Below are positions 7,237 to 13,624 of a stretch of 21,107 nt of DNA, piece after piece; the first letter of the stretch is position 1, and each line of letters starts with the position of its first letter. The stretch spans positions 1 to 21,107 of the forward strand of contig CAZDEK010000006.1 in NCBI GenBank assembly GCA_964504625.1, in the 5' to 3' direction. The notes under the pieces were generated by a model. It was not told the origin of the DNA, ran no database searches, and was given only the letters and a program-made list of their open reading frames with translations. A program made the translations under genes and the position numbers. The stretch is from CAZDEK01 sp964504625. Lineage in GTDB: Bacteria; Patescibacteriota; Saccharimonadia; CAILAD01; GCA-016700035.

Positions 7237-7697
7237 GATTTCCCCTCGAGCTCGGTTATCTCTTGAATCCGCCGTGTGTGTCGTGCTTCGCCCGAGAAAG
7301 GCGTCGTTAACCAGTTACGCACAATCGCCTCCATCTCCTCAGCATCCACAAGATCTGCAGGCAAGCTCAACACATTACTATCGTTGTCTGCACGCGTCTC
7401 GCGTGCCACTTCTTTATTCCATGCCAGGGCCGCTCGGATGCCGTCGACTTTATTCGCTGCCATCACCATGCCCTCGCCCGACCGGCAGAGCAAGATGCCC
7501 ATGCTGTCGGGTTCAGCTGCGACGACACGCGCCACTTTTTCAGCGTAGGGCGTGAAATCATCGGCCGGATTTAACGTCTCCGGACCCAGATCTTCGACCT
7601 GAAAGTCATCTGCGAGGCGTTCGGCCAGATGTCGTTTGGCCTCAAAGCCACCATGGTCAGCTGCGATATAGACGCGAGTCGGTCGAAAACTTTGCAT
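7233..7697 (-). CDS. rpiB: RpiB/LacAB-family sugar-phosphate isomerase
   Basis: This 154-aa protein is of normal RpiB length. It has the N-terminal AADHGGFE (D14, H15), the catalytic-cysteine strand GILLCRSGEGM (C71) with AANKVDGIRAA, and the C-terminal phosphate-site pattern RHTRRIQEI. It should interconvert ribose-5-P and ribulose-5-P. Two positions differ from E. coli RpiB as I recall it: CGTG is CRSG (Thr to Ser at 73), and the His of the SRxHNDxN segment is Asp (D104 in RADNDSN). It may be a divergent isomerase of the same family. It is the first gene of the pentose phosphate operon, with TATAAT 9 nt before the ATG and no Shine-Dalgarno. Confidence 0.88.
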   Translation of the reverse strand: MQSFRPTRVYIAADHGGFEAKRHLAERLADDFQVEDLGPETLNPADDFTPYAEKVARVVAAEPDSMGILLCRSGEGMVMAANKVDGIRAALAWNKEVARETRADNDSNVLSLPADLVDAEEMEAIVRNWLTTPFSGEARHTRRIQEITELEGKS

Positions 7698-7701
7698 ACT
7701 G

Positions 7702-7712
7702 ATTATATTATA
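7702..7712 (-). promoter_or_regulatory. Promoter of the rpiB operon, probably leaderless
   Basis: Two overlapping TATAAT boxes (7712-7707 and 7707-7702) lie directly before the start codon; the first is 9 nt from the ATG. No convincing -35 and no Shine-Dalgarno are visible. Confidence 0.55.
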
Positions 7713-7736
7713 CCCGTCTTTTCATTATCGCTCTGC

Positions 7737-8075
7737 TTAACTGCCTCCACTATCAATCGCTGGCATTGGACAGCTCTCTACATCGCGAAAAGCATATTCT
7801 ACTTCTGAGAATCCACGTATCGTGCGAACACTTGAGTCTTCAAGAAGCCACGGTACGGCAACCGCAAACCCTGATAAACCAGGATAGTCCTTCACCATTC
7901 TGCCATGAATGCCAGCGATAATTTTTTCTCGGGCAGCTTGAGTATCGTCTTTCAATGACACATATATTCGTCCAAGGTATGGCTGCGAGCACCCCATAGG
8001 AATGGGGAAATACGGCGTGAGAAAGAACCATAGCATGAGCAATACTACAGCAGCGACTCCGCAAATGATCAACAC
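7737..8075 (-). CDS. Hypothetical membrane-anchored protein after GAPDH, start uncertain
   Basis: From a GTG at 8075 this is 112 aa: one hydrophobic helix (about 2-20), then a polar domain with two Cys. No family recognised. The frame is open back to 8132, directly after the GAPDH stop codon and in the same frame as GAPDH, and the extra residues (SEPPAISQLQPFARNFVKA) look like a normal cytosolic N-terminal segment. However, no ATG or Shine-Dalgarno exists for either version. GTG 8075, TTG 8072 or CTG 8108 are possible starts. GGAG at about 8126 followed by an ATC codon is another. Composition looks like a real protein. The likely arrangement is cotranscription with GAPDH. Confidence 0.55.
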   Translation of the reverse strand: MLIICGVAAVVLLMLWFFLTPYFPIPMGCSQPYLGRIYVSLKDDTQAAREKIIAGIHGRMVKDYPGLSGFAVAVPWLLEDSSVRTIRGFSEVEYAFRDVESCPMPAIDSGGS

Positions 8076-8132
8076 GGCTTTGACAAAGTTTCGAGCGAAA
8101 GGCTGCAGCTGCGAGATCGCTGGGGGCTCCGA

Positions 8133-9152
8133 TTATTTTTTTAGTTTGCTTCCGACCAGAGCGACGAGCTCAATGAGGCGGTTCGAGTAGCCCCATTCAT
8201 TGTCGTACCAGGCAACGACTTTGACCATATTGCCGCCAACGACATTGGTAAGATTCAAATCAACGATTGAGCTATGTGAGTCACCAATAAAGTCCGAGCT
8301 GACTAACTCTTCTTCAGTGCATGCTAGCACGTGCTTATAGCGCGGGCTATTGGCAGCTTTTTTGATCGCCGCATTGACATCCTCAATAGTTGCGTTTCGC
8401 TTCGTGAGGAAGGTAAAGTCTGACAGTGACACCACTGGCGTAGGCACGCGCACTGACAGTCCCCCAAAAACGCCTTCGAGCGCCGGCAATGCCTTCGCAG
8501 CTGCTATCGTGGCACCAGTCGTGGTCGGCACGATGTTCTCGGCAGCGTTTCGTCCTTCCCGTAAGTCCTTAGCTGGTGCGTCCTGCAAAGCCTGACTGGC
8601 GGTATAGCTGTGCGTCGTAGTCATCATCGCCTTCTCGATCCCAAATGCCTCTTCGATAACGGCCGCAACCGGCGTGATGCAGTTGGTTGTACAGCTCGCA
8701 TTCGAGTAAACATCGATCTTCTCAGTATCTATCTTGTCTTCGTTCACACTGATGACGTGTGTCGCAACCATGCTGTCATCACCCTTGGCAGGCGCTGAGA
8801 TGACTACTTTCTTCGCGCCAGCCTTCACATGCTTTGATGCGTCCTCGCCCTTGACAAAGCGGCCTGTCGACTCGATCACAATATCAATCTTGTGTTCTTT
8901 CCAGGGCAGTTTTTCCGGATCGGGCTCTGCTGTGATGAGAATTTTTTTACCATCGACGATAATGTGCTGCTCATCAGCAGTTACCTCGTGGTGATAGGTG
9001 CCATAGTTCGAATCATGCTTGAGCAGATACGCCAGGGTTTTCGTGTCAGTAAGATCATTGACAGCAACGATCTCCAGATCATCACGGGCGAACGCGATCT
9101 TGAAGGCATTGCGTCCAATGCGGCCGAAGCCATTAATTGCCACTCGGGTCAT
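8133..9152 (-). CDS. gap: Glyceraldehyde-3-phosphate dehydrogenase
   Basis: This 339-aa enzyme has the full type I GAPDH pattern: NAD-binding INGFGRIGR at the N-terminus, catalytic cysteine in SNASCTTNC (C154), catalytic histidine in TTTHSYTASQ (H181), and the closing WYDNEWGYSNR. It oxidises glyceraldehyde-3-P to 1,3-bisphosphoglycerate with NAD+ and phosphate in the cytosol, downstream of the pentose phosphate reactions encoded nearby. It has its own strong promoter and a 5' leader of about 35-40 nt containing GAGGA. Confidence 0.98.
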   Translation of the reverse strand: MTRVAINGFGRIGRNAFKIAFARDDLEIVAVNDLTDTKTLAYLLKHDSNYGTYHHEVTADEQHIIVDGKKILITAEPDPEKLPWKEHKIDIVIESTGRFVKGEDASKHVKAGAKKVVISAPAKGDDSMVATHVISVNEDKIDTEKIDVYSNASCTTNCITPVAAVIEEAFGIEKAMMTTTHSYTASQALQDAPAKDLREGRNAAENIVPTTTGATIAAAKALPALEGVFGGLSVRVPTPVVSLSDFTFLTKRNATIEDVNAAIKKAANSPRYKHVLACTEEELVSSDFIGDSHSSIVDLNLTNVVGGNMVKVVAWYDNEWGYSNRLIELVALVGSKLKK

Positions 9153-9181
9153 AGGATTTGGTTTCCTCGTGTTAATAAAAG

Positions 9182-9222
9182 CTTATGCTTAGTATTGTAC
9201 GGGTTAGCTCACGAGTTCTCAA
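9182..9222 (-). promoter_or_regulatory. Strong promoter of gap with AAGCATAAG element
   Basis: TTGAGA (9222-9217), a 17-nt spacer and TACAAT (9199-9194) each match the consensus at five of six positions. The -35 overlaps the stop codon of the upstream thioredoxin-like gene. AAGCATAAG (9190-9182) begins 3 nt after the -10, around the expected transcription start. Confidence 0.75.
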
Positions 9223-9581
9223 CCGGCTTGTGCGGGCTTGGCTGGCTTCTCGGCCATCTTGGAGTGCACTTGGCAAACATGCCCCGAGCAGTCAGCACCG
9301 TCGATCAAGGCCTTGATCGCGTCAGCGTCATGCGCCCCGCATAATGCCTGACCAGTTTGCGTATTTACGAAACTCGGCACAGCCGCAAAACCACCACAGG
9401 CCTGCGAGATCTGCTCTTCGTACTTTTTCATAATCTGTTCATTTTCAGGATGATTCCAGACTTCAAGCTTGGTAATCTCGGCATCCATGTCCTTTTCCAG
9501 CTGCGCTATGACCGGTCGCATCGAAATACAATGCGGGCAAGTCTCACCATAAAATTCGATAATATGGTCAAGCTTCTTCAT
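9219..9581 (-). CDS. Thioredoxin-like protein with CPHC motif
   Basis: This 120-aa one-domain protein has CPHC (C15, C18) after a short N-terminal strand (EFYGETCPHC). It also has a cis-proline loop (AAVPSFVN), two further Cys around it, and a Lys/Pro/Ala-rich tail with two more Cys. There is no signal peptide, so it is probably cytosolic or uses another export route. A longer frame begins at 9635, but the ATG at 9581 has a perfect AGGAGG site. It overlaps the end of the VKOR gene by 14 nt, so it probably works with the oxidation cassette, perhaps as a reductase, isomerase or shuttle (inference). Confidence 0.85.
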   Translation of the reverse strand: MKKLDHIIEFYGETCPHCISMRPVIAQLEKDMDAEITKLEVWNHPENEQIMKKYEEQISQACGGFAAVPSFVNTQTGQALCGAHDADAIKALIDGADCSGHVCQVHSKMAEKPAKPAQAG

Positions 9582-10044
9582 GTTGTTCCTCCTGTATCGT
9601 TTCATTAGGTGATCGTCGCCAATGGATGATTGCAAGGATGAAAATCAACGTACTAGTGAGTGCTGAGAGTAGACAGTACTGACACCAAGCGCGGATAACA
9701 AATGCTTGCAGGCTCGTCAATACTGCCGAACTCGCAAAACCGACCGCCCCCCAGCCAACAAGAAATCGACTTGGCAAGCGCTGATTATTCGCGAATGCTG
9801 TCAACACCAAAAAGAGTACGACACCATAAAAAACCACACCTAGCCAGGAGATTGGGACGCCCGCGATCGTGGCAAACTTACTAGTCAAAACCTGTTCGCA
9901 TCCGCCCGAAAAGGTGCATGGCAAGTTCAGCTTTATGTAGTGCTCAGCCGTCAGGACAAAGGCATCAGCTAGCCCAAGCAGGGACAATATGCCAAACCCC
10001 CACACATAGCTATCGCTAAGCGCGCGATAGGATTTACTGGCCAC
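9568..10044 (-). CDS. Vitamin K epoxide reductase (VKOR) homologue
   Basis: This 158-aa integral membrane protein has about four to five hydrophobic helices. The four VKOR cysteines are present: C43 and C49 in the loop, and C122-Q-Y-C125 at the quinone-side active site. The conserved serine of VPISWLG (S67) is also present. Bacterial VKOR reoxidises DsbA-like proteins and passes electrons to quinone, replacing DsbB. The gene overlaps the DsbA-like gene by 11 nt and the thioredoxin-like gene by 14 nt. A quinone or other acceptor must be available; this window does not show which. Confidence 0.95.
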   Translation of the reverse strand: MASKSYRALSDSYVWGFGILSLLGLADAFVLTAEHYIKLNLPCTFSGGCEQVLTSKFATIAGVPISWLGVVFYGVVLFLVLTAFANNQRLPSRFLVGWGAVGFASSAVLTSLQAFVIRAWCQYCLLSALTSTLIFILAIIHWRRSPNETIQEEQHEEA

Positions 10045-10726
10045 TACCAGCCTGCTCGACTGCTGCCTTTACCTTTGCTAGGAGACCATCGAGACCACCA
10101 TCTTGCTGAGGGTTGAACTGTACGCCATTGATGTAGATGGTCGGTGTGCCTTTGATATCGAGTTCCTTACCAAAGTTTTTATCACTCTCGATACGATCCT
10201 TGCCGTATTCAGCATCCAGATCCTTCTTAAAGCGCTCGACGTCAAGACCAAGCCCCTGTGCATACTCGGCAAACTTCGACTTTGGATCATTGAGCTCAGC
10301 CCAGTCATCCTGGGTGTCATAGAGTTTATCGTGATATTCCCAGAATTTACCTTGATTTGCCGCCGACTCGCTAGCAATCGCCGCGATTTGGGCATTTTTA
10401 TGAGGCTGGGGATACAGTGGAAAATGTTTAAAGACAACCAAAACCTGATCTGGATACGTCTGACGAATCTGACGCATAGCAGTTTCATACTGCTTACAAG
10501 CCGGGCACTGGAAGTCGGCAAATTCGCTCACGACGACCTTTGCATCCTTCGGACCAGTCGTCTGGCCTTCTTTGAGCCTATCTTTTTGTGCGGCTGTCAG
10601 CTCTGTAGTGGAAGGGCTCGTGTCTGTCTTCGCATCATTCGAGCTAGAGACAGAGGCTTTAATAGCAAAGCCAAGAAGAGCAATAATCACGAGGGTAAAA
10701 ACAATCGGAACCAAGTATTTTTTCAT
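10034..10726 (-). CDS. DsbA-like thiol-disulfide oxidoreductase, membrane-anchored
   Basis: This 230-aa protein has an N-terminal signal-anchor (about 5-23), a Ser/Thr-rich linker and a thioredoxin fold with a helical insertion. The active site is CPAC (C74, C77) in FADFQCPACKQY, with cis-proline in KGTPTIYING. It belongs to the DsbA/DSBA_4 group and should put disulfides into exported proteins, with VKOR as its reoxidant. It is the first gene of its unit: TACAAT is 7 nt before the ATG and there is no clear Shine-Dalgarno. A 12-bp perfect inverted repeat surrounds the start codon. Confidence 0.93.
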   Translation of the reverse strand: MKKYLVPIVFTLVIIALLGFAIKASVSSSNDAKTDTSPSTTELTAAQKDRLKEGQTTGPKDAKVVVSEFADFQCPACKQYETAMRQIRQTYPDQVLVVFKHFPLYPQPHKNAQIAAIASESAANQGKFWEYHDKLYDTQDDWAELNDPKSKFAEYAQGLGLDVERFKKDLDAEYGKDRIESDKNFGKELDIKGTPTIYINGVQFNPQQDGGLDGLLAKVKAAVEQAGSGQ

Positions 10727-10738
10727 GGTTCCGATTGT
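10701..10738. repeat. 12-bp perfect inverted repeat around the dsbA-like start codon
   Basis: acaatcggaacc (10701-10712) and ggttccgattgt (10727-10738) are perfect reverse complements separated by 14 nt that include the ATG. One arm overlaps the -10 box; the other codes for residues of the signal-anchor. It could be an operator, or an RNA hairpin if transcription starts further upstream. Confidence 0.85.
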
Positions 10739-10742
10739 ATCA
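10734..10742 (-). promoter_or_regulatory. Extended -10 promoter of the dsbA-VKOR unit
   Basis: TGATACAAT (10742-10734) is an extended -10 identical to the one before proS. The ATG is 7 nt after the box, so the message is probably leaderless. No good -35 is visible. Confidence 0.55.
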
Positions 10743-10760
10743 GATTGCGACCGGAAGCGA

Positions 10761-11033
10761 CTAGAGCGCGTTAAGATCAGCCGTCAAGCTATCGACGTCT
10801 TTCTGGACATCTGAGCCATCTTCCTTATCGAGCTCGGCCTGTGCCGACTTCACCTCATCAACCGAACTATAGCTAGCATTCGGGCTGGTTGCGGGCGATA
10901 ACGATACGTTCGAGGTCGTACTCGACTTCGGGGCTAGCGCAAAATATGCCAGTGCACCGATGACGATCAAGACCGCCACAATAATCAGGATCTCTACCAC
11001 CCCCATACCTGGTCGCTGCTTGAATTCGCTCAT
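10761..11033 (-). CDS. Type IV pilin/pseudopilin-like small protein
   Basis: This 90-aa protein starts with a short basic leader ending in Gly9, then MGVVE and a long hydrophobic helix (about 11-31). With cleavage after Gly9, the glutamate at 14 falls at +5 of the mature protein, the hallmark of type IV pilins and pseudopilins (family knowledge). The rest is a Ser/Thr linker and an acidic C-terminal helix, too short for a full pilin head. It may be a minor pilin, pseudopilin or competence-type component. ATGA overlap with the preceding secreted protein suggests they work together. No prepilin peptidase is visible here. Confidence 0.65.
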   Translation of the reverse strand: MSEFKQRPGMGVVEILIIVAVLIVIGALAYFALAPKSSTTSNVSLSPATSPNASYSSVDEVKSAQAELDKEDGSDVQKDVDSLTADLNAL

Positions 11034-11782
11034 TGCTGACCTCCTGCCTGGGTTGTTACGGCTGGTGAAGTCGGTGTCGCGTTCGAGCTAGGACTTTCGG
11101 AAGTACTAGAGCTTGGACTTTCCGTGCTGCTTGGGCTACCTGATGGTCGGCTCGCCACATAAGCCTTGATCACGGCGCTAAAGTAGGCCTTCACTGCATC
11201 ACGATATTCTTTTACAGCCCCACGATAGGCATCGACCTCAGCTTTGATGAACGCCGCTTGGGCCTTTGCATCGTCGTTCTTACAGTCAAAGCCATCAGCG
11301 GCCGTCTTGATATTGTCCGCTGCCGCGATTGCTGCTTGCTTCTTCAGCTCAATAGTAGCGAGCAGCTGATCATTATCAGGGACCGTCAATTGTTTCTTCG
11401 TTACAAAGGCCTGAGCTCGCGCCAGACGAGCGTCGATGCGAGCAACCGCCTCTTTTGCACGGTTTTGCGCGTTTGTATATTTGTCTTTCAAACGAGATTG
11501 CTCTTTTTCACAACGCTGAATGCGAACATCGTCTTTCTTTTGCTTCACTTCCGCTTTCAGCTCATCACGTTTTTTCTGGGCTTGCTCGCGTAAATCATCG
11601 GCTCGCTTGCGAGCCTGCTCGCGTACCGAGGGACTCGCTTCAGTCGTTGAAGCGGTCGCCGTAGGGGATACACTGCGCGCCTCGGTCTCCCGGCCTTCGC
11701 GAGCTAGGGCAGCGCCAGTTTGCGCCACAGCAAAGACACCGATGGTCAAACTAGCTAAGAGTACTTTGAATGATTGTGGCAT
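11030..11782 (-). CDS. Secreted coiled-coil protein with Ser/Thr/Pro-rich tail
   Basis: This 250-aa protein has a clear signal peptide (hydrophobic about 7-22, likely cut after GAALA). A Lys/Glu/Arg/Gln-rich stretch follows (about 48-130) that should form a coiled coil; then come more helices with a single-Cys pair, and a C-terminal tail of roughly 40 residues almost wholly Ser, Thr, Pro and Gly. No family recognised. It overlaps the pilin-like gene by 4 nt, so a role in a surface filament or its assembly is possible (inference). It has its own promoter after the L33 terminator. Confidence 0.75.
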   Translation of the reverse strand: MPQSFKVLLASLTIGVFAVAQTGAALAREGRETEARSVSPTATASTTEASPSVREQARKRADDLREQAQKKRDELKAEVKQKKDDVRIQRCEKEQSRLKDKYTNAQNRAKEAVARIDARLARAQAFVTKKQLTVPDNDQLLATIELKKQAAIAAADNIKTAADGFDCKNDDAKAQAAFIKAEVDAYRGAVKEYRDAVKAYFSAVIKAYVASRPSGSPSSTESPSSSTSESPSSNATPTSPAVTTQAGGQQ

Positions 11783-11808
11783 TGCCGGATATCCTGCTTA
11801 CGCTTATG

Positions 11809-11837
11809 AAGATACCTTGATATCGGCGCTAACGCAA
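11809..11837 (-). promoter_or_regulatory. Candidate promoter of the coiled-coil/pilin-like unit
   Basis: TTGCGT (11837-11832), 17-nt spacer, TATCTT (11814-11809). Moderate matches to consensus. The -35 overlaps the U-tract of the L33 terminator. Confidence 0.4.
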
Positions 11838-11863
11838 GAAAACCGCTCGATATCTCCGAACGG
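11836..11863 (-). terminator. Intrinsic terminator after rpmG
   Basis: On the minus strand CCGTTCG and CGAGCGG pair over 7 bp (one G-U) around a 7-nt loop, followed by TTTTCTT. It lies about 27 nt after the rpmG stop. Confidence 0.6.
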
Positions 11864-11889
11864 TCCTCTTAGTAAATCCGACAGGACTA

Positions 11890-12066
11890 TTAGCCGCCGA
11901 GCTTGACTTTGCTTTCGACAAATGTAGCGACCTTACGAATCTTCGGGTCGTACTTCTTCATCTCCAGCTTATCGGGCGTATTAATAGGGCTCTTCTTGGT
12001 GTAGTAGAGCGTGCCGGTTTCTGGGTTCTTGAGCACTACGATAGTGCGTGCTTGCTTTTTTGCCAT
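11890..12066 (-). CDS. rpmG: Ribosomal protein L33 (bL33), zinc-free form
   Basis: This 58-aa protein starts MAKKQARTIVVLKNPETG and continues with YYTKKSPINTPDKLEMKKYDP, the L33 pattern. The two CxxC zinc motifs of the C+ form are absent, so it is the C- type. It is part of the large ribosomal subunit. It is followed by a terminator and forms its own short unit. The promoter places the -10 only 11 nt from the ATG and no Shine-Dalgarno is present. Confidence 0.95.
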   Translation of the reverse strand: MAKKQARTIVVLKNPETGTLYYTKKSPINTPDKLEMKKYDPKIRKVATFVESKVKLGG

Positions 12067-12077
12067 AACGAGGGTGT

Positions 12078-12106
12078 AGTCTACCAGATAAGAGCTTGAA
12101 TGTCCA
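12078..12106 (-). promoter_or_regulatory. Promoter of rpmG, near-leaderless
   Basis: TGGACA (12106-12101), 17-nt spacer, TAGACT (12083-12078), then 11 nt to the ATG. The -35 begins 2 bases after the exonuclease stop codon. Confidence 0.65.
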
Positions 12107-12108
12107 GC

Positions 12109-12909
12109 TTACAGATCGAGCGTGACGCTGACCGGACAATGATCCGAACCCATGACATCAGGATGGATATCAGCAGCTGTCACATGCGGCTTGAGCGACT
12201 CTGAAACTAAGACATAATCTATGCGCCAGCCAACATTACGCGCTCGCGCTCCGCCAAAATGACTCCACCAGGTGTAGTAGCCATTCCCTTGTTTGAAAAG
12301 ACGCAGCGTATCGACGAAGCCAGCATCGATAAAAGCCTGAAAACCAGCTCGCTCTTCATCAGTGAAGCCTTTCTTGCCAATATTTGGCTTTGGCCGAGCT
12401 AGATCGTTTTCAGTGTGGGCTACGTTTAAGTCGCCACAGAACACAACCGGCTTCTGCTTCTCAAGTTCTTTGCAGTACGCCAAAAAAGCTGGATCCCAGT
12501 GCTTCTCACGAAGGGGGATGCGCGTCAGATCATCCTTCGCATTTGGCGTATAGACCGTCACGACGATAAATTTCTCAAACTCAGCCATGAGCACTCTACC
12601 CTCAGTCTCAGCATTACCATACCCATCCGTCAGCTCATACTGCTGAGCGATCTTGTTCGGAAACCCTTTGGCGATGCGCAGAGGTTTTTGTCGAGTAAAT
12701 ATCGCCGTACCAGAATAGCCTTTTCGCTCGGCTGAGTTCCAGATTTCTTCATAATCAGGCAAATCAATGACCGCTTGGCCAGGCTGAGCCTTGGTCTCTT
12801 GGATGCAGAGGATGTCAGGTTGATGCTGCTTGATGAAAGGCAGGAAGGTATCTTTCTTGAGGACAGCGCGAATACCGTTCACGTTCCAGGAGTAAATGCT
12901 CGTCGTCAT
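12109..12909 (-). CDS. xth: Exodeoxyribonuclease III / AP endonuclease
   Basis: This 266-aa protein of the Xth/ExoA family has all catalytic motifs in order: SWNVNGIR (N9), IQETK (E38), GDLNVAH, RIDYVL and GSDHCPV (D256, H257). It cuts DNA 5' of abasic sites and has 3'-end cleaning activity in base excision repair; it is cytosolic and Mg-dependent. Two in-frame ATG codons lie at 12915 and 12909. The second is preferred because an extended -10 (TGCTATACT) ends 7 nt before it and only 1 nt before the first. There is no Shine-Dalgarno. Confidence 0.97.
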   Translation of the reverse strand: MTTSIYSWNVNGIRAVLKKDTFLPFIKQHQPDILCIQETKAQPGQAVIDLPDYEEIWNSAERKGYSGTAIFTRQKPLRIAKGFPNKIAQQYELTDGYGNAETEGRVLMAEFEKFIVVTVYTPNAKDDLTRIPLREKHWDPAFLAYCKELEKQKPVVFCGDLNVAHTENDLARPKPNIGKKGFTDEERAGFQAFIDAGFVDTLRLFKQGNGYYTWWSHFGGARARNVGWRIDYVLVSESLKPHVTAADIHPDVMGSDHCPVSVTLDL

Positions 12910-12916
12910 GCTCATT

Positions 12917-12925
12917 AGTATAGCA
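12917..12925 (-). promoter_or_regulatory. Extended -10 promoter of xth
   Basis: TGCTATACT (12925-12917), with no -35 because upstream is the terminator hairpin. The spacing decides the downstream ATG as the likely leaderless start. Confidence 0.55.
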
Positions 12926-12927
12926 TT

Positions 12928-12964
12928 GAAAAAAGAAGTGCCCTCCGGGATAAACCCGGAGGGC
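12928..12964 (-). terminator. Strong intrinsic terminator after the 80/88-aa gene pair
   Basis: On the minus strand GCCCTCCGGG and CCCGGAGGGC form a 10-bp perfect GC-rich stem with a 5-nt loop, followed by ACTTCTTTTTTC. Confidence 0.92.
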
Positions 12965-13019
12965 GTGGCGTGAAGTTTGCGGCTCGCGACGCTGCGTCAC
13001 CGCTCCCCCGTACGCTCTG

Positions 13020-13286
13020 TTAGGCGCCGATATGTTGGCGACGGCGCTCGAATCCCTTCTGTTGGACCGGGTCGACATAGTAGAGTCGTCGCAACCGATC
13101 ATGCAAGAGATCGATCAGCTGACGAGACAGGCATTCCACCCGAAAGGTCTGTCCGACCTGCAGCACAGTGAAACGGTCGTTATGCACCCCTGCTTCCCTG
13201 ACATGACGCCAGACGTCTCGTGGTTCCAGCGGGCGATCATACATCCGACGCGTCTGAGGCTTGGGACTCAGCTCGAAGAAGTACAT
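13020..13286 (-). CDS. Hypothetical protein, 88 aa
   Basis: No family recognised. It begins MYFFELSPKPQ and is rich in Arg and aromatic residues, with no membrane segment and no signal peptide, so it is probably cytosolic; the many Arg residues would allow nucleic-acid binding (weak inference). A longer frame upstream exists, but the ATG at 13286 has AAGGAG right after the stop of the previous gene, 11 nt away. It is cotranscribed with the 80-aa gene and ends before a strong terminator. Confidence 0.75.
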   Translation of the reverse strand: MYFFELSPKPQTRRMYDRPLEPRDVWRHVREAGVHNDRFTVLQVGQTFRVECLSRQLIDLLHDRLRRLYYVDPVQQKGFERRRQHIGA

Positions 13287-13297
13287 AGACTCTCCTT

Positions 13298-13540
13298 TCA
13301 GCTGCGGGCAGCAGTATCGCGCGTCTGGCAATGCAGTACGCGATGCCAGGCTTGAGCGGTATGATCGTCGCACTTGATCCTGATCTTGACCTGCTGCTGG
13401 CCCAGCCGCACCGTCACTTTTGAGACGGCATACAGCTCTGGCCAGTTCTCCTGCATGTATGACTGCCACTGCCCGTAGTCAGTCGGCCAGTCATCACCCG
13501 GCAAGTTTGCTGGGATGACATCGAGGACTCTGAGATGCAT
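13298..13540 (-). CDS. Hypothetical protein, 80 aa
   Basis: No family recognised. It begins MHLRVLDVIPANLPGDDW and has several Trp and Gln, two Cys, and no membrane segment. The ATG at 13540 has an excellent AGGAGG site, so a longer start at 13603 that runs through a hairpin is rejected. It is the first of a two-gene unit with the 88-aa gene. The only promoter-like sequence lies beyond the hairpin at 13576-13600, so that hairpin sits in its leader. Confidence 0.75.
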   Translation of the reverse strand: MHLRVLDVIPANLPGDDWPTDYGQWQSYMQENWPELYAVSKVTVRLGQQQVKIRIKCDDHTAQAWHRVLHCQTRDTAARS

Positions 13541-13575
13541 GTTCCCTCCTAAAAGGTGCTGGGGTTTTGCGAAAC

Positions 13576-13600
13576 AAAAAAGCCGCCTGTTCGAGGCGGC
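13576..13600 (-). terminator. Intrinsic terminator in the leader of the 80/88-aa genes (possible attenuator)
   Basis: On the minus strand GCCGCCT, loop CGAAC, AGGCGGC, then TTTTTT. It lies about 40 nt upstream of the 80-aa gene and 25 nt downstream of a 26-codon ORF. The 5' arm can instead pair with GAGGCGG (13657-13651) in that ORF. Confidence 0.85.
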
Positions 13601-13624
13601 CATATGTCTCGGATCAGATTTGAA

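Noticed and set aside
12923..12939. A -35 box for xth
   Set aside because: At the right distance lies only the terminator hairpin of the upstream unit; the promoter is called on its extended -10 alone.
13298..13603. 101-aa version of the 80-aa gene starting at 13603
   Set aside because: The extra N-terminus would run through the terminator hairpin and U-tract; the internal ATG at 13540 has a perfect AGGAGG site.
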